Origin: an uncultured Bacteroidales bacterium
Lineage (GTDB): Bacteria; Bacteroidota; Bacteroidia; Bacteroidales; P3
Direction: 5' to 3'
Length of the DNA stretch: 33,804 nt
Assembly: GCA_947168515.1 (NCBI GenBank)
Contig: CAMVMF010000039.1
Location: 1-33,804 of the forward strand
In this document: in pieces, positions 25,734-33,776 of the stretch
Layout: each line of letters opens with the position of its first letter
How positions within the stretch are numbered: the first letter of the stretch is position 1
Position numbers and translations under genes: made by a program
The notes under the pieces: model-generated
The model's database searches: none
The model's input: only the letters and a program-made list of their open reading frames with translations
Told to the model about the DNA's origin: nothing

Positions 25734-27727
25734 GCAAAAGAAGACATCTTTGGCTAAGAACCAACAATATATACATATACTTATTATATAAGTCTCTGCT
25801 AGCCTTTTTGGTATTGCTGGCAGCGCAGGCTTTCTTTTATTTAGACAACACACGTATTTTCAATGTGGCCGATATACGCGAGTGGATGGGAATCCTGTGG
25901 GGCAACATTATTTTCGGCATCGCCACCATCGGTTGCATGCTCATGGTTTATTATGCCCTCAACCTGATTCCCTTCAACTTCCGCTGGAACAAACACTACC
26001 ACCGCATTACCGAGATAGTGTTCTATTATCTGCCTGTCATGGCCATGCTTGTGGCCGACATCTGCGACTCGGCCTATTACCAGTACACCTACCGCCGTCT
26101 CAGCGGCGAGATATTCCGCTATCTGGGCATCAGTGGCGACATGGGGTCGCTTTGGCCCCATTTTATTGTCGACTACTGGCACTCCACGGTGTTCGCCATC
26201 GTCATCACCTTTATACTATTCTGGTTAGGCGGCAAGGTAAAGCTGCTGCCCCGCAATCGCTATCGCAACCACAAGGCCAACGATATCGTGGGGCTGCTAC
26301 TGGGTGCAGGATGTGTGATTTTCCTCATCCGAGGTGGGTTTGGCAAGAATATTGAGTGGCACGACACCACCAAATACTGTCAAGCCAAAAACTGCGCTCT
26401 AGTGACCAACAGCGGATACAATATCGTGCGAACCTTCAACGGAGGAACACTGGAGGAAGTGGAATACATGGATGCCCACGAAGCGCAACAACTGTACAAC
26501 CCGGTTTTCGCTCCCGACAGCAATATCAATAACTCTCTCACCGAGGCTTTCAACGGCTGGGCTCCCAAAGCCGGGCAATGGCTTCAAACACCCGTCCGTG
26601 ACTCACTGGGTAGGACGAGCGAGAATACAACGCTATGCTACAAAAATGTTGTGGTTATTGTATTGGAGAGCTTTTCTCAAGAATATATGGGCTGCTACAA
26701 CAAGGGCATCATGCCCTCGTTCACCCCATTCCTCGATTCCCTCTACCAGCACAGCGTCGTCTATCAGGGCCGCGCCAACGGCAAGAAGTCTATCGAGGGT
26801 ATTCCCGCCGTCTTCAGTTCCATCCCCACGCTGATGACTTTCCCACTGATGATGAGCGACTATGCTGACGACAGCCTCAACGCGTTGCCCAACATCCTTA
26901 GCCACAATGGATACCATACTGCATTCTTTCACGGGAGCTACAACGGCGTGATGAATTTTGACAAGCTGTGTCAGAAACTGGGTTTCAAGGAATACTACGG
27001 AAAGAATGAATACATGGCCGACCGCTATGCCAAAGAGAGTGACTACGACGGCTGCTGGGGCATATACGACGAGTTTTACCTACAGTACATGGTACGCAGA
27101 CTCAGCACCTTCCAACAGCCTTTCATGGCTGGGGTATTCACGCTCTCCTCCCACCATCCCTACACCATGCAGCCTGGACACGAAAACGATTTCAACGACG
27201 GGCCGCACCCCCTTTGCAAAGTAGTGATGTACAGCGACAACGCACTAAGGAAATTCTTCGACGCTGCCCGCAAGACGGACTGGTATGAGAATACCATTTT
27301 CGTCATCACAGCCGACCATAGCGGCCAAGGGCTGCATCGCGAGTACAACGACTACGACGGCTGGTACCGTATTCCCATGATGTTCTACATTCCACGTCAC
27401 GAGGAGTTCTATGTGCCACAGTTTGGCCCAGATTGGAGTACCCATAAGGTCTATCCCCGCCTGATGCAACAGATAGACATCATGCCTACCCTGCTAGACT
27501 ATTTGGGCATTCAGACCCAAACAGTATGCTTTGGGACGAGCGCCTTCCGCAACCCCAACAACGGATGGCAGATAGCCTATGGCAACGGCTACTACCAGCT
27601 GGAGACCAACGACGGCAAAGTGGCAGTGTTGGGCCAAGAGAAAGAAGAGGGCAACGGCAACATAGAGATGCTCAAGTCCATCGTACAGCAATACAACTAC
27701 CGTCTCATCAACAATAAACTGAAATAG
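25730..27727 (+). CDS. LtaS-like sulfatase-fold phosphoglycerol transferase family protein
   Basis: A 665-residue inner-membrane protein with about five membrane segments in the first 210 residues and a periplasmic alkaline-phosphatase-fold domain (sulfatase/LTA synthase family). Probable metal/catalytic residues are Glu313 in 'VVIVLESFS', Ser354 in 'NGKKSIEGIP' at the nucleophile position (Thr in Staphylococcus LtaS), the 'TLSSHHPY' histidines, and Asp529-His530 in 'TADHSG'. In the family these enzymes move phosphoglycerol or phosphoethanolamine from a phospholipid to an envelope acceptor, releasing diacylglycerol. Gram-negative Bacteroidetes have no lipoteichoic acid, so the acceptor is unknown. 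It overlaps the gldB-like gene by 4 bases and is followed by a DAG-kinase-like gene 70 bases on. Confidence 0.85.
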   Translation: MSKRRHLWLRTNNIYIYLLYKSLLAFLVLLAAQAFFYLDNTRIFNVADIREWMGILWGNIIFGIATIGCMLMVYYALNLIPFNFRWNKHYHRITEIVFYYLPVMAMLVADICDSAYYQYTYRRLSGEIFRYLGISGDMGSLWPHFIVDYWHSTVFAIVITFILFWLGGKVKLLPRNRYRNHKANDIVGLLLGAGCVIFLIRGGFGKNIEWHDTTKYCQAKNCALVTNSGYNIVRTFNGGTLEEVEYMDAHEAQQLYNPVFAPDSNINNSLTEAFNGWAPKAGQWLQTPVRDSLGRTSENTTLCYKNVVVIVLESFSQEYMGCYNKGIMPSFTPFLDSLYQHSVVYQGRANGKKSIEGIPAVFSSIPTLMTFPLMMSDYADDSLNALPNILSHNGYHTAFFHGSYNGVMNFDKLCQKLGFKEYYGKNEYMADRYAKESDYDGCWGIYDEFYLQYMVRRLSTFQQPFMAGVFTLSSHHPYTMQPGHENDFNDGPHPLCKVVMYSDNALRKFFDAARKTDWYENTIFVITADHSGQGLHREYNDYDGWYRIPMMFYIPRHEEFYVPQFGPDWSTHKVYPRLMQQIDIMPTLLDYLGIQTQTVCFGTSAFRNPNNGWQIAYGNGYYQLETNDGKVAVLGQEKEEGNGNIEMLKSIVQQYNYRLINNKLK

Positions 27728-27797
27728 AAAAAGTAAATTGCACTCACCCTTCAAGAAGACAAACCATAAAGAATAACAGCCTTAAAAAAAAATAATT

Positions 27798-28778
27798 ATG
27801 AAAAAGAAAATGCTAGTGATTGTCAATCCCATCTCGGGTGTTGGCAGACAGAAAAAAATAGAGCGACTGCTACCCAACAACCTCAACCAAGACCTTTACG
27901 ATTACGAGATACGCTACACCCAGCGCATCCACCATGGCACCGAATTGGCCCGCCAGGGAGTTGACGAAGGCTTTGACGTGATTGTGGCCGTAGGTGGCGA
28001 TGGCAGTATCAACGATGTTATAGCGGGCATCCACGGAAGCGATGCCACACTCGGCATCATCCCTTGTGGATCGGGCAACGGTCTGGCTCGGTGCATGAAG
28101 ATCCCTCTCACTCCTGCCTTGGCCATACGGGTGCTCAACCAAAACAACCCAGGCCTTATAGACACCATTACGCTCAACGACAAATACTATATCGCCAGCA
28201 TTGCCGGTGTGGGTTTCGATGCCTACATTGCACGCCTGATGCAGGCGGCCAAACTGCGCGGTTTCTCGGCCTACCTGAACCTGATTCTGCGTGAATATCC
28301 ATCCTATAAGGAGAAAGATTACACCCTTGTTATCGACGGCAAGGAAATCAAACGGAAAGCCTGGTTCACCACTTTTGCCAACAGCAACCAGTTCGGCTAC
28401 AACGCTGCCATTGCCCCACAGGCGAAACTCGACGACGGACTTATCGACATCAGCATCGTCGACAAAATTCCCATCGAGCATGTCCCCATCACGGGTCCAC
28501 TGGTTTATGCCAACCACTTCGAACTCAGCCAGCATGTGGAGATGTTCAAGGCCAGCGAAGTATGGGTAAGTGGCAATGTGGACAAATGGGTGAACATTGA
28601 CGGCGAAGGCGAAAATGTGGGCGAAGACCTCCATTTTGTCAATCACAAACAGAGCCTCAAAATACTGAAACGCGATATGCGGAGACCGCTCCGTTCCCAG
28701 AACCCTGCCGAAGCCTTTATGCTTATGCAAGACCAACTGCAAATGGTCCACGACCAACTCCTCCCCAAAAAGAAATAA
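27798..28778 (+). CDS. Diacylglycerol/lipid kinase family protein
   Basis: A 326-residue DagK/YegS-type lipid kinase. It has the nucleotide-binding 'NPISG' (10-14), 'GGDGS' (66-70) and 'PCGSGNGLAR' (GSGN 91-94) motifs. The C-terminal beta-rich lipid-binding domain contains 'GVGFDA' and 'LDDGLIDISIV'. Such enzymes phosphorylate diacylglycerol or a related lipid, returning it to phospholipid synthesis. It is cytoplasmic or membrane-associated. The A-rich 'ttaaaaaaaaataatt' before the ATG is a typical Bacteroidetes initiation region. It lies between the LtaS-like gene, whose expected by-product is diacylglycerol, and the SUI1 gene (22-base gap). Confidence 0.9.
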   Translation: MKKKMLVIVNPISGVGRQKKIERLLPNNLNQDLYDYEIRYTQRIHHGTELARQGVDEGFDVIVAVGGDGSINDVIAGIHGSDATLGIIPCGSGNGLARCMKIPLTPALAIRVLNQNNPGLIDTITLNDKYYIASIAGVGFDAYIARLMQAAKLRGFSAYLNLILREYPSYKEKDYTLVIDGKEIKRKAWFTTFANSNQFGYNAAIAPQAKLDDGLIDISIVDKIPIEHVPITGPLVYANHFELSQHVEMFKASEVWVSGNVDKWVNIDGEGENVGEDLHFVNHKQSLKILKRDMRRPLRSQNPAEAFMLMQDQLQMVHDQLLPKKK

Positions 28779-28800
28779 CTCATCCAACATCGTCTGCAGC

Positions 28801-29130
28801 ATGTCCAAAAACAAATCAAAAAAAGGTGTCGTATACTCCACCAATCCAGACTATCAATATCAATACGAGGACGACAACGAAGAGGTTGAGACCCTCCCTC
28901 CCAATCGACAGAAGCTGCATATCCGCATCGAACTTAGCGGTCGGGGTGGCAAGACCGTTACCATTGTAGACAACTTTGTCGGCAGCGAAGAAGACCTCAA
29001 TACGCTTGGTAAAACCCTAAAGAGCAAATGTGGTGTCGGAGGCAGCGTCAAGGACGGCCAAATCATCATTCAGGGCGACTTCCGCGACCGCATAGCCGTC
29101 CTCCTCAGTCAGATGGGATACAACAAATAG
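28801..29130 (+). CDS. SUI1/eIF1-like translation factor (YciH type)
   Basis: A 109-residue protein. A polar N-terminus (about 1-37) precedes an SUI1 domain with 'LHIRIELSGRGGKTVTIVDNF' split across residues 38-58, 'LKSKCGVGGSVKDGQIIIQGD' split across 73-93, and 'DRIAVLLSQMGY' at the end. SUI1 proteins resemble eukaryotic eIF1 and influence start-codon selection on the small ribosomal subunit; the bacterial role is only partly known. It sits 22 bases after the lipid kinase gene and converges on the NlpC/P60 gene with only 43 bases between. I see no clear intrinsic terminator there. Confidence 0.9.
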   Translation: MSKNKSKKGVVYSTNPDYQYQYEDDNEEVETLPPNRQKLHIRIELSGRGGKTVTIVDNFVGSEEDLNTLGKTLKSKCGVGGSVKDGQIIIQGDFRDRIAVLLSQMGYNK

Positions 29131-29173
29131 TTTATCTCCTGAGAAACCCTGTTGATGTATGATAGGGATGGGT

Positions 29174-29761
29174 CTAATTCACCCGGCCTCCCTTATAAAA
29201 ATGCTTGGACCAGTAGCTGTCACCCAATCTGCTGATGATAACTCCCCTAGAGGTGGAAGAATGGGCAAAAATATCATTCTTCAAGAAAATTCCCACATGG
29301 GAAACCCTCCCCTTGCTATTGGTAAAGAATACCAAATCGCCCTCCTTCAATTCACTCCGGCTGATGAGCGTACAATCCAGCTGCATATCGTTGGCAATAC
29401 GGTGTAGACGTTTATTAAAAACCTCCTGATAGATATTACCCACAAAGCCAGAGCAGTCAACACCTGCTTTGGTGGTACCTCCATATTGGTAGGGGGTGCC
29501 AATCCACGATTGAATGGCATCGTAGAGTGCTTCGTTGTCACCCTCTTCACGCTCGATGCCCAAGGAGTTCACTCGCCCCTCAGCCTTAGCCTCGGCAGAA
29601 GGTGTGGGCACATAAGGCACCTCTTTTACATACTCATCAACATATAACTCGCCCAAAGAGTAGTCCTCCTCTTCCAGGTCAGTGTTAAGAAACCGTTTTA
29701 CCGTGTCACACGACGAGAAAGACATCACCGAAGCCAACAGGGTGAGCACCAGCAAAAGCAT
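29174..29761 (-). CDS. NlpC/P60 family lipoprotein (peptidoglycan endopeptidase)
   Basis: Using ATG at 29761, a 195-residue lipoprotein with lipobox SFSSC (Cys18). After a spacer of about 60 residues comes an NlpC/P60 domain: catalytic Cys103 in 'AGVDCSGFVG', His155 in 'GRVSHVGIFL', and the third polar site near 'FAHSSTSRGVIIS'. Such enzymes cut the gamma-D-Glu-diamino acid bond in peptide stems and act in the periplasm. The open frame runs on to an ATG at 29893, but that would put 44 polar residues before the signal core. The short form is preferred, although its n-region lacks a basic residue. It is last after MltD-like and DivIC-like genes on the same strand. Confidence 0.85.
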   Translation of the reverse strand: MLLLVLTLLASVMSFSSCDTVKRFLNTDLEEEDYSLGELYVDEYVKEVPYVPTPSAEAKAEGRVNSLGIEREEGDNEALYDAIQSWIGTPYQYGGTTKAGVDCSGFVGNIYQEVFNKRLHRIANDMQLDCTLISRSELKEGDLVFFTNSKGRVSHVGIFLKNDIFAHSSTSRGVIISRLGDSYWSKHFYKGGRVN

Positions 29762-29951
29762 TTTTGGGGTAGATATGTGTAGCGAACTATCATTCCCCTG
29801 TTGAACGCATACATCTGGACTTGCCTTGCGGTAGGCAAAGCCAATGGCTGCATCAGTGTTGAGCTTACCAGCGAAAAACCTAGAGAACATCATAAAGATA
29901 AATACTATTACTTATAATTGCCAACCTTCCATGGCAAGTATTCAAAATACA

Positions 29952-30254
29952 CTAGTGGTTCTCTTTGATGATGAAAATATCCTCATCAGGACGTTTCATA
30001 TAGTAATGTTCGCGCCCGTAGGCTTCGAGGGCTTCTTTGCTGCCAAAAAGGCTCACGGCTTCCATGCTGTCTTGACGGATGTCCTGCTCTATGAGTCGCG
30101 CCTCTTTGTTAAGGCCATCGAGTTCGCGTTTCAGCCGATGGATGACACGCACGTTGTTCTCACCCAGAAAGAGAAAGAAAAGAAGGAAAATCAGCGTAGC
30201 TGCAACATACTTGTTCTTAATGATTTTCCATAGTTTAGAAAAAAAATGTTTCAT
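29952..30254 (-). CDS. DivIC/FtsB-family septum formation initiator
   Basis: About 100 residues from the ATG at 30254. The layout is a basic N-terminal tail (KHFFSKLWKIIKNKY), one membrane segment (about 19-30), a periplasmic coiled coil (about 33-65), and the family end 'AYGREHYYMKRPDEDIFIIKE'. Proteins of this type join the FtsL/FtsQ division complex and help activate septal peptidoglycan synthesis. An upstream ATG at 30281 would add nine residues and is less likely. Flanking wall-cutting genes (MltD-like before, NlpC/P60 after) give a division/peptidoglycan context. Two small hairpins lie in the 94-base gap after the MltD-like gene (30330-30347, gagagc/gctctc; about 30314-30326, tgcat/atgca). 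Confidence 0.82.
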   Translation of the reverse strand: MKHFFSKLWKIIKNKYVAATLIFLLFFLFLGENNVRVIHRLKRELDGLNKEARLIEQDIRQDSMEAVSLFGSKEALEAYGREHYYMKRPDEDIFIIKENH

Positions 30255-30348
30255 ATTGTGCTTACTTACATTTGATTTCATCTACAACAACCCTTCTCCG
30301 CAACGGCAACATCTGCATCGAATGCAATAGAGAGCTGGTATGCTCTCC

Positions 30349-31629
30349 CTATCGCACCTTTATTCGTTGTCCGTACCGGATTTTGTCGGATTTTAGGCCG
30401 TTGAGTTTTTTCAGTTTTTTCACCGTTGTGCCATGTTTGGCAGCAATGGAGGTGAGGGTTTCGCCCCTACGTACCTTATGGTAGGATGCCGGTTTGGCAG
30501 CCTTGCGTGAACTCGACACGGTGCTACGCGTGTTGGCACTGCTGCCCTCGCTGACAGTAGAAGGAGTGACGACACGGCGACTAACAGAATCCTCAGAAGC
30601 AGTGAAAATGGAATCGGCCCAAGTGATGAGGTCATTCATCTTGTCTGTGGGGAAGCAGAGCGGATAGGAACCGCCCTCACCGGGGATATAGTCGGCGCGG
30701 TATTGAGGATTAAGATTGCGAAGTTCTTCCACCGGCACACCCGTGTATTTGGTCACATAATGAAACATCATGTTGCGTTCCACCATGATAGTGTCCGTAT
30801 GCATGGGTAAGGAAAAACGCTTGGGATGGAGTCCGTGTTCGGGATAGAAATTCATGATGTAGGTGGCGGCAATGAAGGCGGGAATATAGCCACGGGTTTC
30901 TCTTGGCAGAAACGAATAGATTTGCCAGAAGTCGTGTTTGCCGCCCGACCGGGCTATGGCCTTATTGATATTGCCGGGTCCACAGTTATAGGCTGCTATG
31001 GCCAACTGCCAGTCGCCAAAAATGCGGTGAAGGTCGTGAATATAATGGGCTGCGGCATCGGAAGACTTATAGGTGTCGCGGCGCTCGTCGATAATGGAGT
31101 TGACTTCCAAACCGTAGTTCTTTCCTGTTGTATACATAAACTGCCATAGGCCGGCAGCTCCCACACGCGAAGTGGCCTGTGGGTTCATGGCCGATTCGAC
31201 GATGGTCAAGTATTTCAGCTCCTCCGGCACATTGTATTTGGCCAGAGACTGCTCGAAGATGGGGAAATAGAACTCCGAAAGAGACAGCATCACATCCAGA
31301 CGGGTCTTCATGCGGTTGAGATACATGCGGATATAGGAACGTACCTCACTGTTGTAGGTCATCGGTATGACGGTATGGAGCGACTGTAGGCGCTTGGCAA
31401 TGACCGAGTCCGGGATTTGGTCGAAGGCATAGTCGGTGTTGATATTGGCCCTATGCCGCCGAGAAGTGGCAGCATATTTGTTCATGATGAAGCTGTTGAG
31501 CAAACTGTCGTAATTGGACACAAACTGGTCAGCCATGTCGGCTGCCTCGGGATTGGTGGGAGTAAACTGGGCATTGGCTACAGGGCCAAGCAACAGTAAA
31601 AAGAGGGCTATATGACAAAAATGTTTCAT
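30349..31629 (-). CDS. MltD-like lytic transglycosylase with LysM
   Basis: A 426-residue exported enzyme from the ATG at 31629 with signal MKHFCHIALFLLLLGPVANA. The lytic transglycosylase (SLT) domain has the catalytic Glu145 in 'LTIVESAMNP', then 'SRVGAAGLWQFM', 'DERRDTYKSSDAAAHYI' and 'LAIAAYNCGPGNI'. A Ser/Thr-rich linker (about 335-375) leads to one C-terminal LysM domain (about 380-426, 'YHKVRRGETLTSIAAKHGT'). The family cleaves glycan strands of peptidoglycan to form 1,6-anhydro-MurNAc ends. The open frame extends to 31785, but only the internal ATG places the signal peptide at the N-terminus. A -7 element at 31863-31856 implies a long leader. Confidence 0.92.
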   Translation of the reverse strand: MKHFCHIALFLLLLGPVANAQFTPTNPEAADMADQFVSNYDSLLNSFIMNKYAATSRRHRANINTDYAFDQIPDSVIAKRLQSLHTVIPMTYNSEVRSYIRMYLNRMKTRLDVMLSLSEFYFPIFEQSLAKYNVPEELKYLTIVESAMNPQATSRVGAAGLWQFMYTTGKNYGLEVNSIIDERRDTYKSSDAAAHYIHDLHRIFGDWQLAIAAYNCGPGNINKAIARSGGKHDFWQIYSFLPRETRGYIPAFIAATYIMNFYPEHGLHPKRFSLPMHTDTIMVERNMMFHYVTKYTGVPVEELRNLNPQYRADYIPGEGGSYPLCFPTDKMNDLITWADSIFTASEDSVSRRVVTPSTVSEGSSANTRSTVSSSRKAAKPASYHKVRRGETLTSIAAKHGTTVKKLKKLNGLKSDKIRYGQRIKVR

Positions 31630-31855
31630 AATATAATATTCATTTTTAATAACTTGTGTCGTCCGACATCGAATTGCAGCAACCATGATAAAAGATTCTG
31701 CATCAGGTCTCTGCTTGGGGAATACCTTGCTGTGAGTATAACCCAGAAAGAGGGAGCGGCAACGGTAAGTGTCTGTAGCGACCAACCCTTAATACTCACT
31801 CACACAGAGATAGAAGTCTTGTCGGGGAACCGACTTTGCACCTATTATTGAATTG

Positions 31856-31863
31856 CAAAAATA
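31856..31863 (-). promoter_or_regulatory. -7 promoter element for the MltD-like gene (TATTTTTG)
   Basis: On the minus strand TATTTTTG matches TAnnTTTG exactly. Transcription from it would give a leader of about 220 bases before the ATG at 31629, with a 5-bp hairpin (gtcgg/ccgac, 31821-31834) near its 5' end. An A/T tract is present in place of a clear -33 TTTG. Confidence 0.5.
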
Positions 31864-32091
31864 CAAAAAAAATCCCTTATGGGAAAAAGTAATAACAAGA
31901 GAGTTATCAACATTTTTTGCCGGAACCGCACAACCATCTGGTTAAAAAATACTTACAAGGCCCTCTATTGTGGAAACATTTTTTTTCAAATAATGGCGGC
32001 TCGAACTAGTTTTTGTATCTTTCCTCTAAAAAAGAATAGAAAGCCGATCTAAATTAACAGATTATCAAGATTGTACGAAGAGAGTGGCAAT

Positions 32092-32143
32092 AAGAAGCTG
32101 CTTATTTCTAATTAATCAGTCAACCGAATTAAATCAGCTTCTT
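32092..32143 (+). repeat. 9-bp inverted repeat downstream of a near-promoter
   Basis: Arms aagaagctg (32092-32100) and cagcttctt (32135-32143) are perfect complements around a 34-base A/T-rich loop. It lies about 75 bases after TATCTTTC (32016-32023), one base off the -7 consensus. It could be part of a small transcript or an operator. There is no T-tract after it. Confidence 0.35.
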
Positions 32144-32262
32144 GGAGCTACCAATTCTCGCACCACCTGTATGTATAGCGGCTCTGACCCTACATGTGTT
32201 ATTCTGATATAGTTAAAGTAATTGTATCCCTTACTAAAAAAAGAAAAAGTTATGACATATTC

Positions 32263-32292
32263 TTGCCATTTAAAAAAAAAATGTTATCTTTG
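32263..32292 (+). promoter_or_regulatory. Promoter of the last gene (TTG ... TATCTTTG)
   Basis: TATCTTTG at 32285-32292 matches the -7 consensus. A TTG at 32263-32265 lies 19 bases upstream, the spacing expected for the -33 element. The start of transcription should be close to 32299, giving a leader of only about 18 bases. Confidence 0.7.
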
Positions 32293-32301
32293 CACCAAAT
32301 T

Positions 32302-32309
32302 AAAGGAGG
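32302..32309 (+). promoter_or_regulatory. Strong Shine-Dalgarno sequence (AAAGGAGG)
   Basis: AAAGGAGG ends 7 bases before the ATG at 32317 and decides that start over the upstream ATG of the open frame at 32194. A full Shine-Dalgarno is unusual in Bacteroidetes and is not seen before the other genes here. Confidence 0.75.
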
Positions 32310-32316
32310 TTATATT

Positions 32317-33699
32317 ATGAAAACTATTCGTATTTTCCTTGTTTCCATTTGTTTATATCTTTTGATGCAAGGGGAATGTCTGGCCCAGTCGTCTGTAGTA
32401 GGGTCGTTCCCGGCAGCCGCTGTCGAAAACTCGCTCGTACGTTATGAGAACAACCATATTGTTGTATACTCAGAGAGAGGAGATCAAGGCTATTTCCACC
32501 TTTTGCAAAACATTACTAACGGGGCTCCTGTCAGGTCGATCGATCTGCCCCAGGGGCTAAGTGTAAAAGATTTCAAGATTTTAGATGGGCAGGTCTACTT
32601 CGTGGGAAAGAAGTTTAGTGACGATGATGGAGCCAAGGCTAACTATAAGGCTGCTTTTGGTTTTTTCGATATACATGATGTGTTCTATTCTGGTGGAATA
32701 GTTTCTTATTCCGAAATGTCTGATTATGCAGGTTCTGGGTATACTTTAAACTTCACTTCTTTGAACAAAATGGAGGTGTATGTTTATGCAGGGGTCTCCC
32801 ATATTGTAGCAGTGGGTGAGTTGAATGACCCTCGCGGCGACGCTTTGACAGGCAATTTAACCACTTATCTGATGGACATTAGAATTGTTCCGGGTGACAC
32901 GGTCTTTTACAATGATTTTATCTCTTCAGGTACTGGGTTTGGACTGGGTGTGTTTTTTGACGTGGCATTGACAGATAATTACGTTGTTTCTATGGCGCAT
33001 AAAGGAGTTCCTTATGATTTGTCCGTTGGCGGCTATATGATGGCCATGTCATTTGAGCGGAATGCAAGCCCACTTTTAAGTGTGTTGGCTGGATATAAAG
33101 ACTATAACAATATCAATGGCTCCATGATGGCGGTAGGAATGAGGGGCGATAACTTTGCCGTCACCTACAGCACCAATATGCCTATGGGGTCCTATAATCA
33201 GCAGCAGGAGATTGCATTGTTCCAAATAGGCTCTTCCGGGTCCATCACCCATACCAATACATATCAGTTACCTCCTCTATATGGGATGGCCTATAGGTCC
33301 TATTATGAGATGGATTACAACCATGCCACTACACAATTGTGCGAATTGAGCAACAGCACACTGTCGAACATCAGGGAGGTCGGTGTCACCGTGCCTGGGT
33401 TTGCTAGTATTGACAAGGTCTCTTTTTTAGACTTTACGGCTAATTCGTTATGCTCTACAAATACGGCATCATTGCTTGTATCAGGCAAAAAAACGTCAAG
33501 TTCGGATTTATATATGGCAAAAATAGTCGTTCCAGTAGTTGCGTCCAAGTGTATAAGTAGATCTTCGAGGCCCTTCACTTCCACAGGAGTTGGCATATCG
33601 TCAAAGGATTTAACTTCTAGTGATTTTCACTATTCTACTCTTATTCCTCATACACCCAATTTGGTTATAGATATATTTAGTGTCCACTGCCAAGACTAA
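32317..33699 (+). CDS. Secreted protein of unknown function
   Basis: A 460-residue protein I do not recognise. It starts at ATG 32317 behind AAAGGAGG and has a signal peptide (MKTIRIFLVSICLYLLMQGECLA, core about 5-17, cleaved before Q). The mature part has repeated beta-like stretches ('HIVVYSERGDQGYFHLL', 'QVYFVGKKF', 'MEVYVYAGVSHIVAVGEL', 'DNFAVTYSTN'), suggesting a beta-propeller-like repeat fold. The C-terminus is Ser/Thr-rich, ends abruptly at 'IDIFSVHCQD', and shows no type IX sorting domain. The -7 element lies only 25 bases before the ATG. G+C is visibly lower and codon use more A/T-ending than in the other genes, so it may be a recent arrival or a weakly constrained lineage-specific gene. 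Confidence 0.65.
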   Translation: MKTIRIFLVSICLYLLMQGECLAQSSVVGSFPAAAVENSLVRYENNHIVVYSERGDQGYFHLLQNITNGAPVRSIDLPQGLSVKDFKILDGQVYFVGKKFSDDDGAKANYKAAFGFFDIHDVFYSGGIVSYSEMSDYAGSGYTLNFTSLNKMEVYVYAGVSHIVAVGELNDPRGDALTGNLTTYLMDIRIVPGDTVFYNDFISSGTGFGLGVFFDVALTDNYVVSMAHKGVPYDLSVGGYMMAMSFERNASPLLSVLAGYKDYNNINGSMMAVGMRGDNFAVTYSTNMPMGSYNQQQEIALFQIGSSGSITHTNTYQLPPLYGMAYRSYYEMDYNHATTQLCELSNSTLSNIREVGVTVPGFASIDKVSFLDFTANSLCSTNTASLLVSGKKTSSSDLYMAKIVVPVVASKCISRSSRPFTSTGVGISSKDLTSSDFHYSTLIPHTPNLVIDIFSVHCQD

Positions 33700-33730
33700 G
33701 AGGATGATTATCGATTGGGTTATACGCTAT

Positions 33731-33776
33731 TCGCCTGCAATTGCATGAATGTACAATGGACTTTGGATTATCGAGT
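33731..33776 (+). repeat. Possible diverged copy of the palindromic repeat
   Basis: The stretch resembles the 21.7-kb unit in order: 'tcgcct', 'gca', 'atga', then gtacaatggacttt against gtccagtggacttt, then 'gat.a.cga.g'. The left arm no longer pairs perfectly with the right. Gaps are needed, so homology is tentative. Confidence 0.3.

Larger units (their letters stand above)
31630..32316. other. Divergent intergenic region
   Basis: These 687 bases separate the MltD-like gene (-) from the last gene (+). From left to right they hold the probable MltD leader (31630-31855), the MltD -7 element, a near-consensus plus-strand TATCTTTC (32016-32023), a 9-bp inverted repeat (32092-32143), and the promoter and Shine-Dalgarno sequence of the final gene. 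I see no coding sequence with support here. Confidence 0.5.

Noticed and set aside
31630..31785. N-terminal 52-residue extension of the MltD-like protein
   Set aside because: It would bury the signal peptide inside the protein. The extension is Arg/Cys-rich and starts with TTG.
31900..31930. Possible DnaA box (ttatcaaca) and replication origin
   Set aside because: It is a single imperfect match without a cluster of boxes, and no dnaA or dnaN is nearby.
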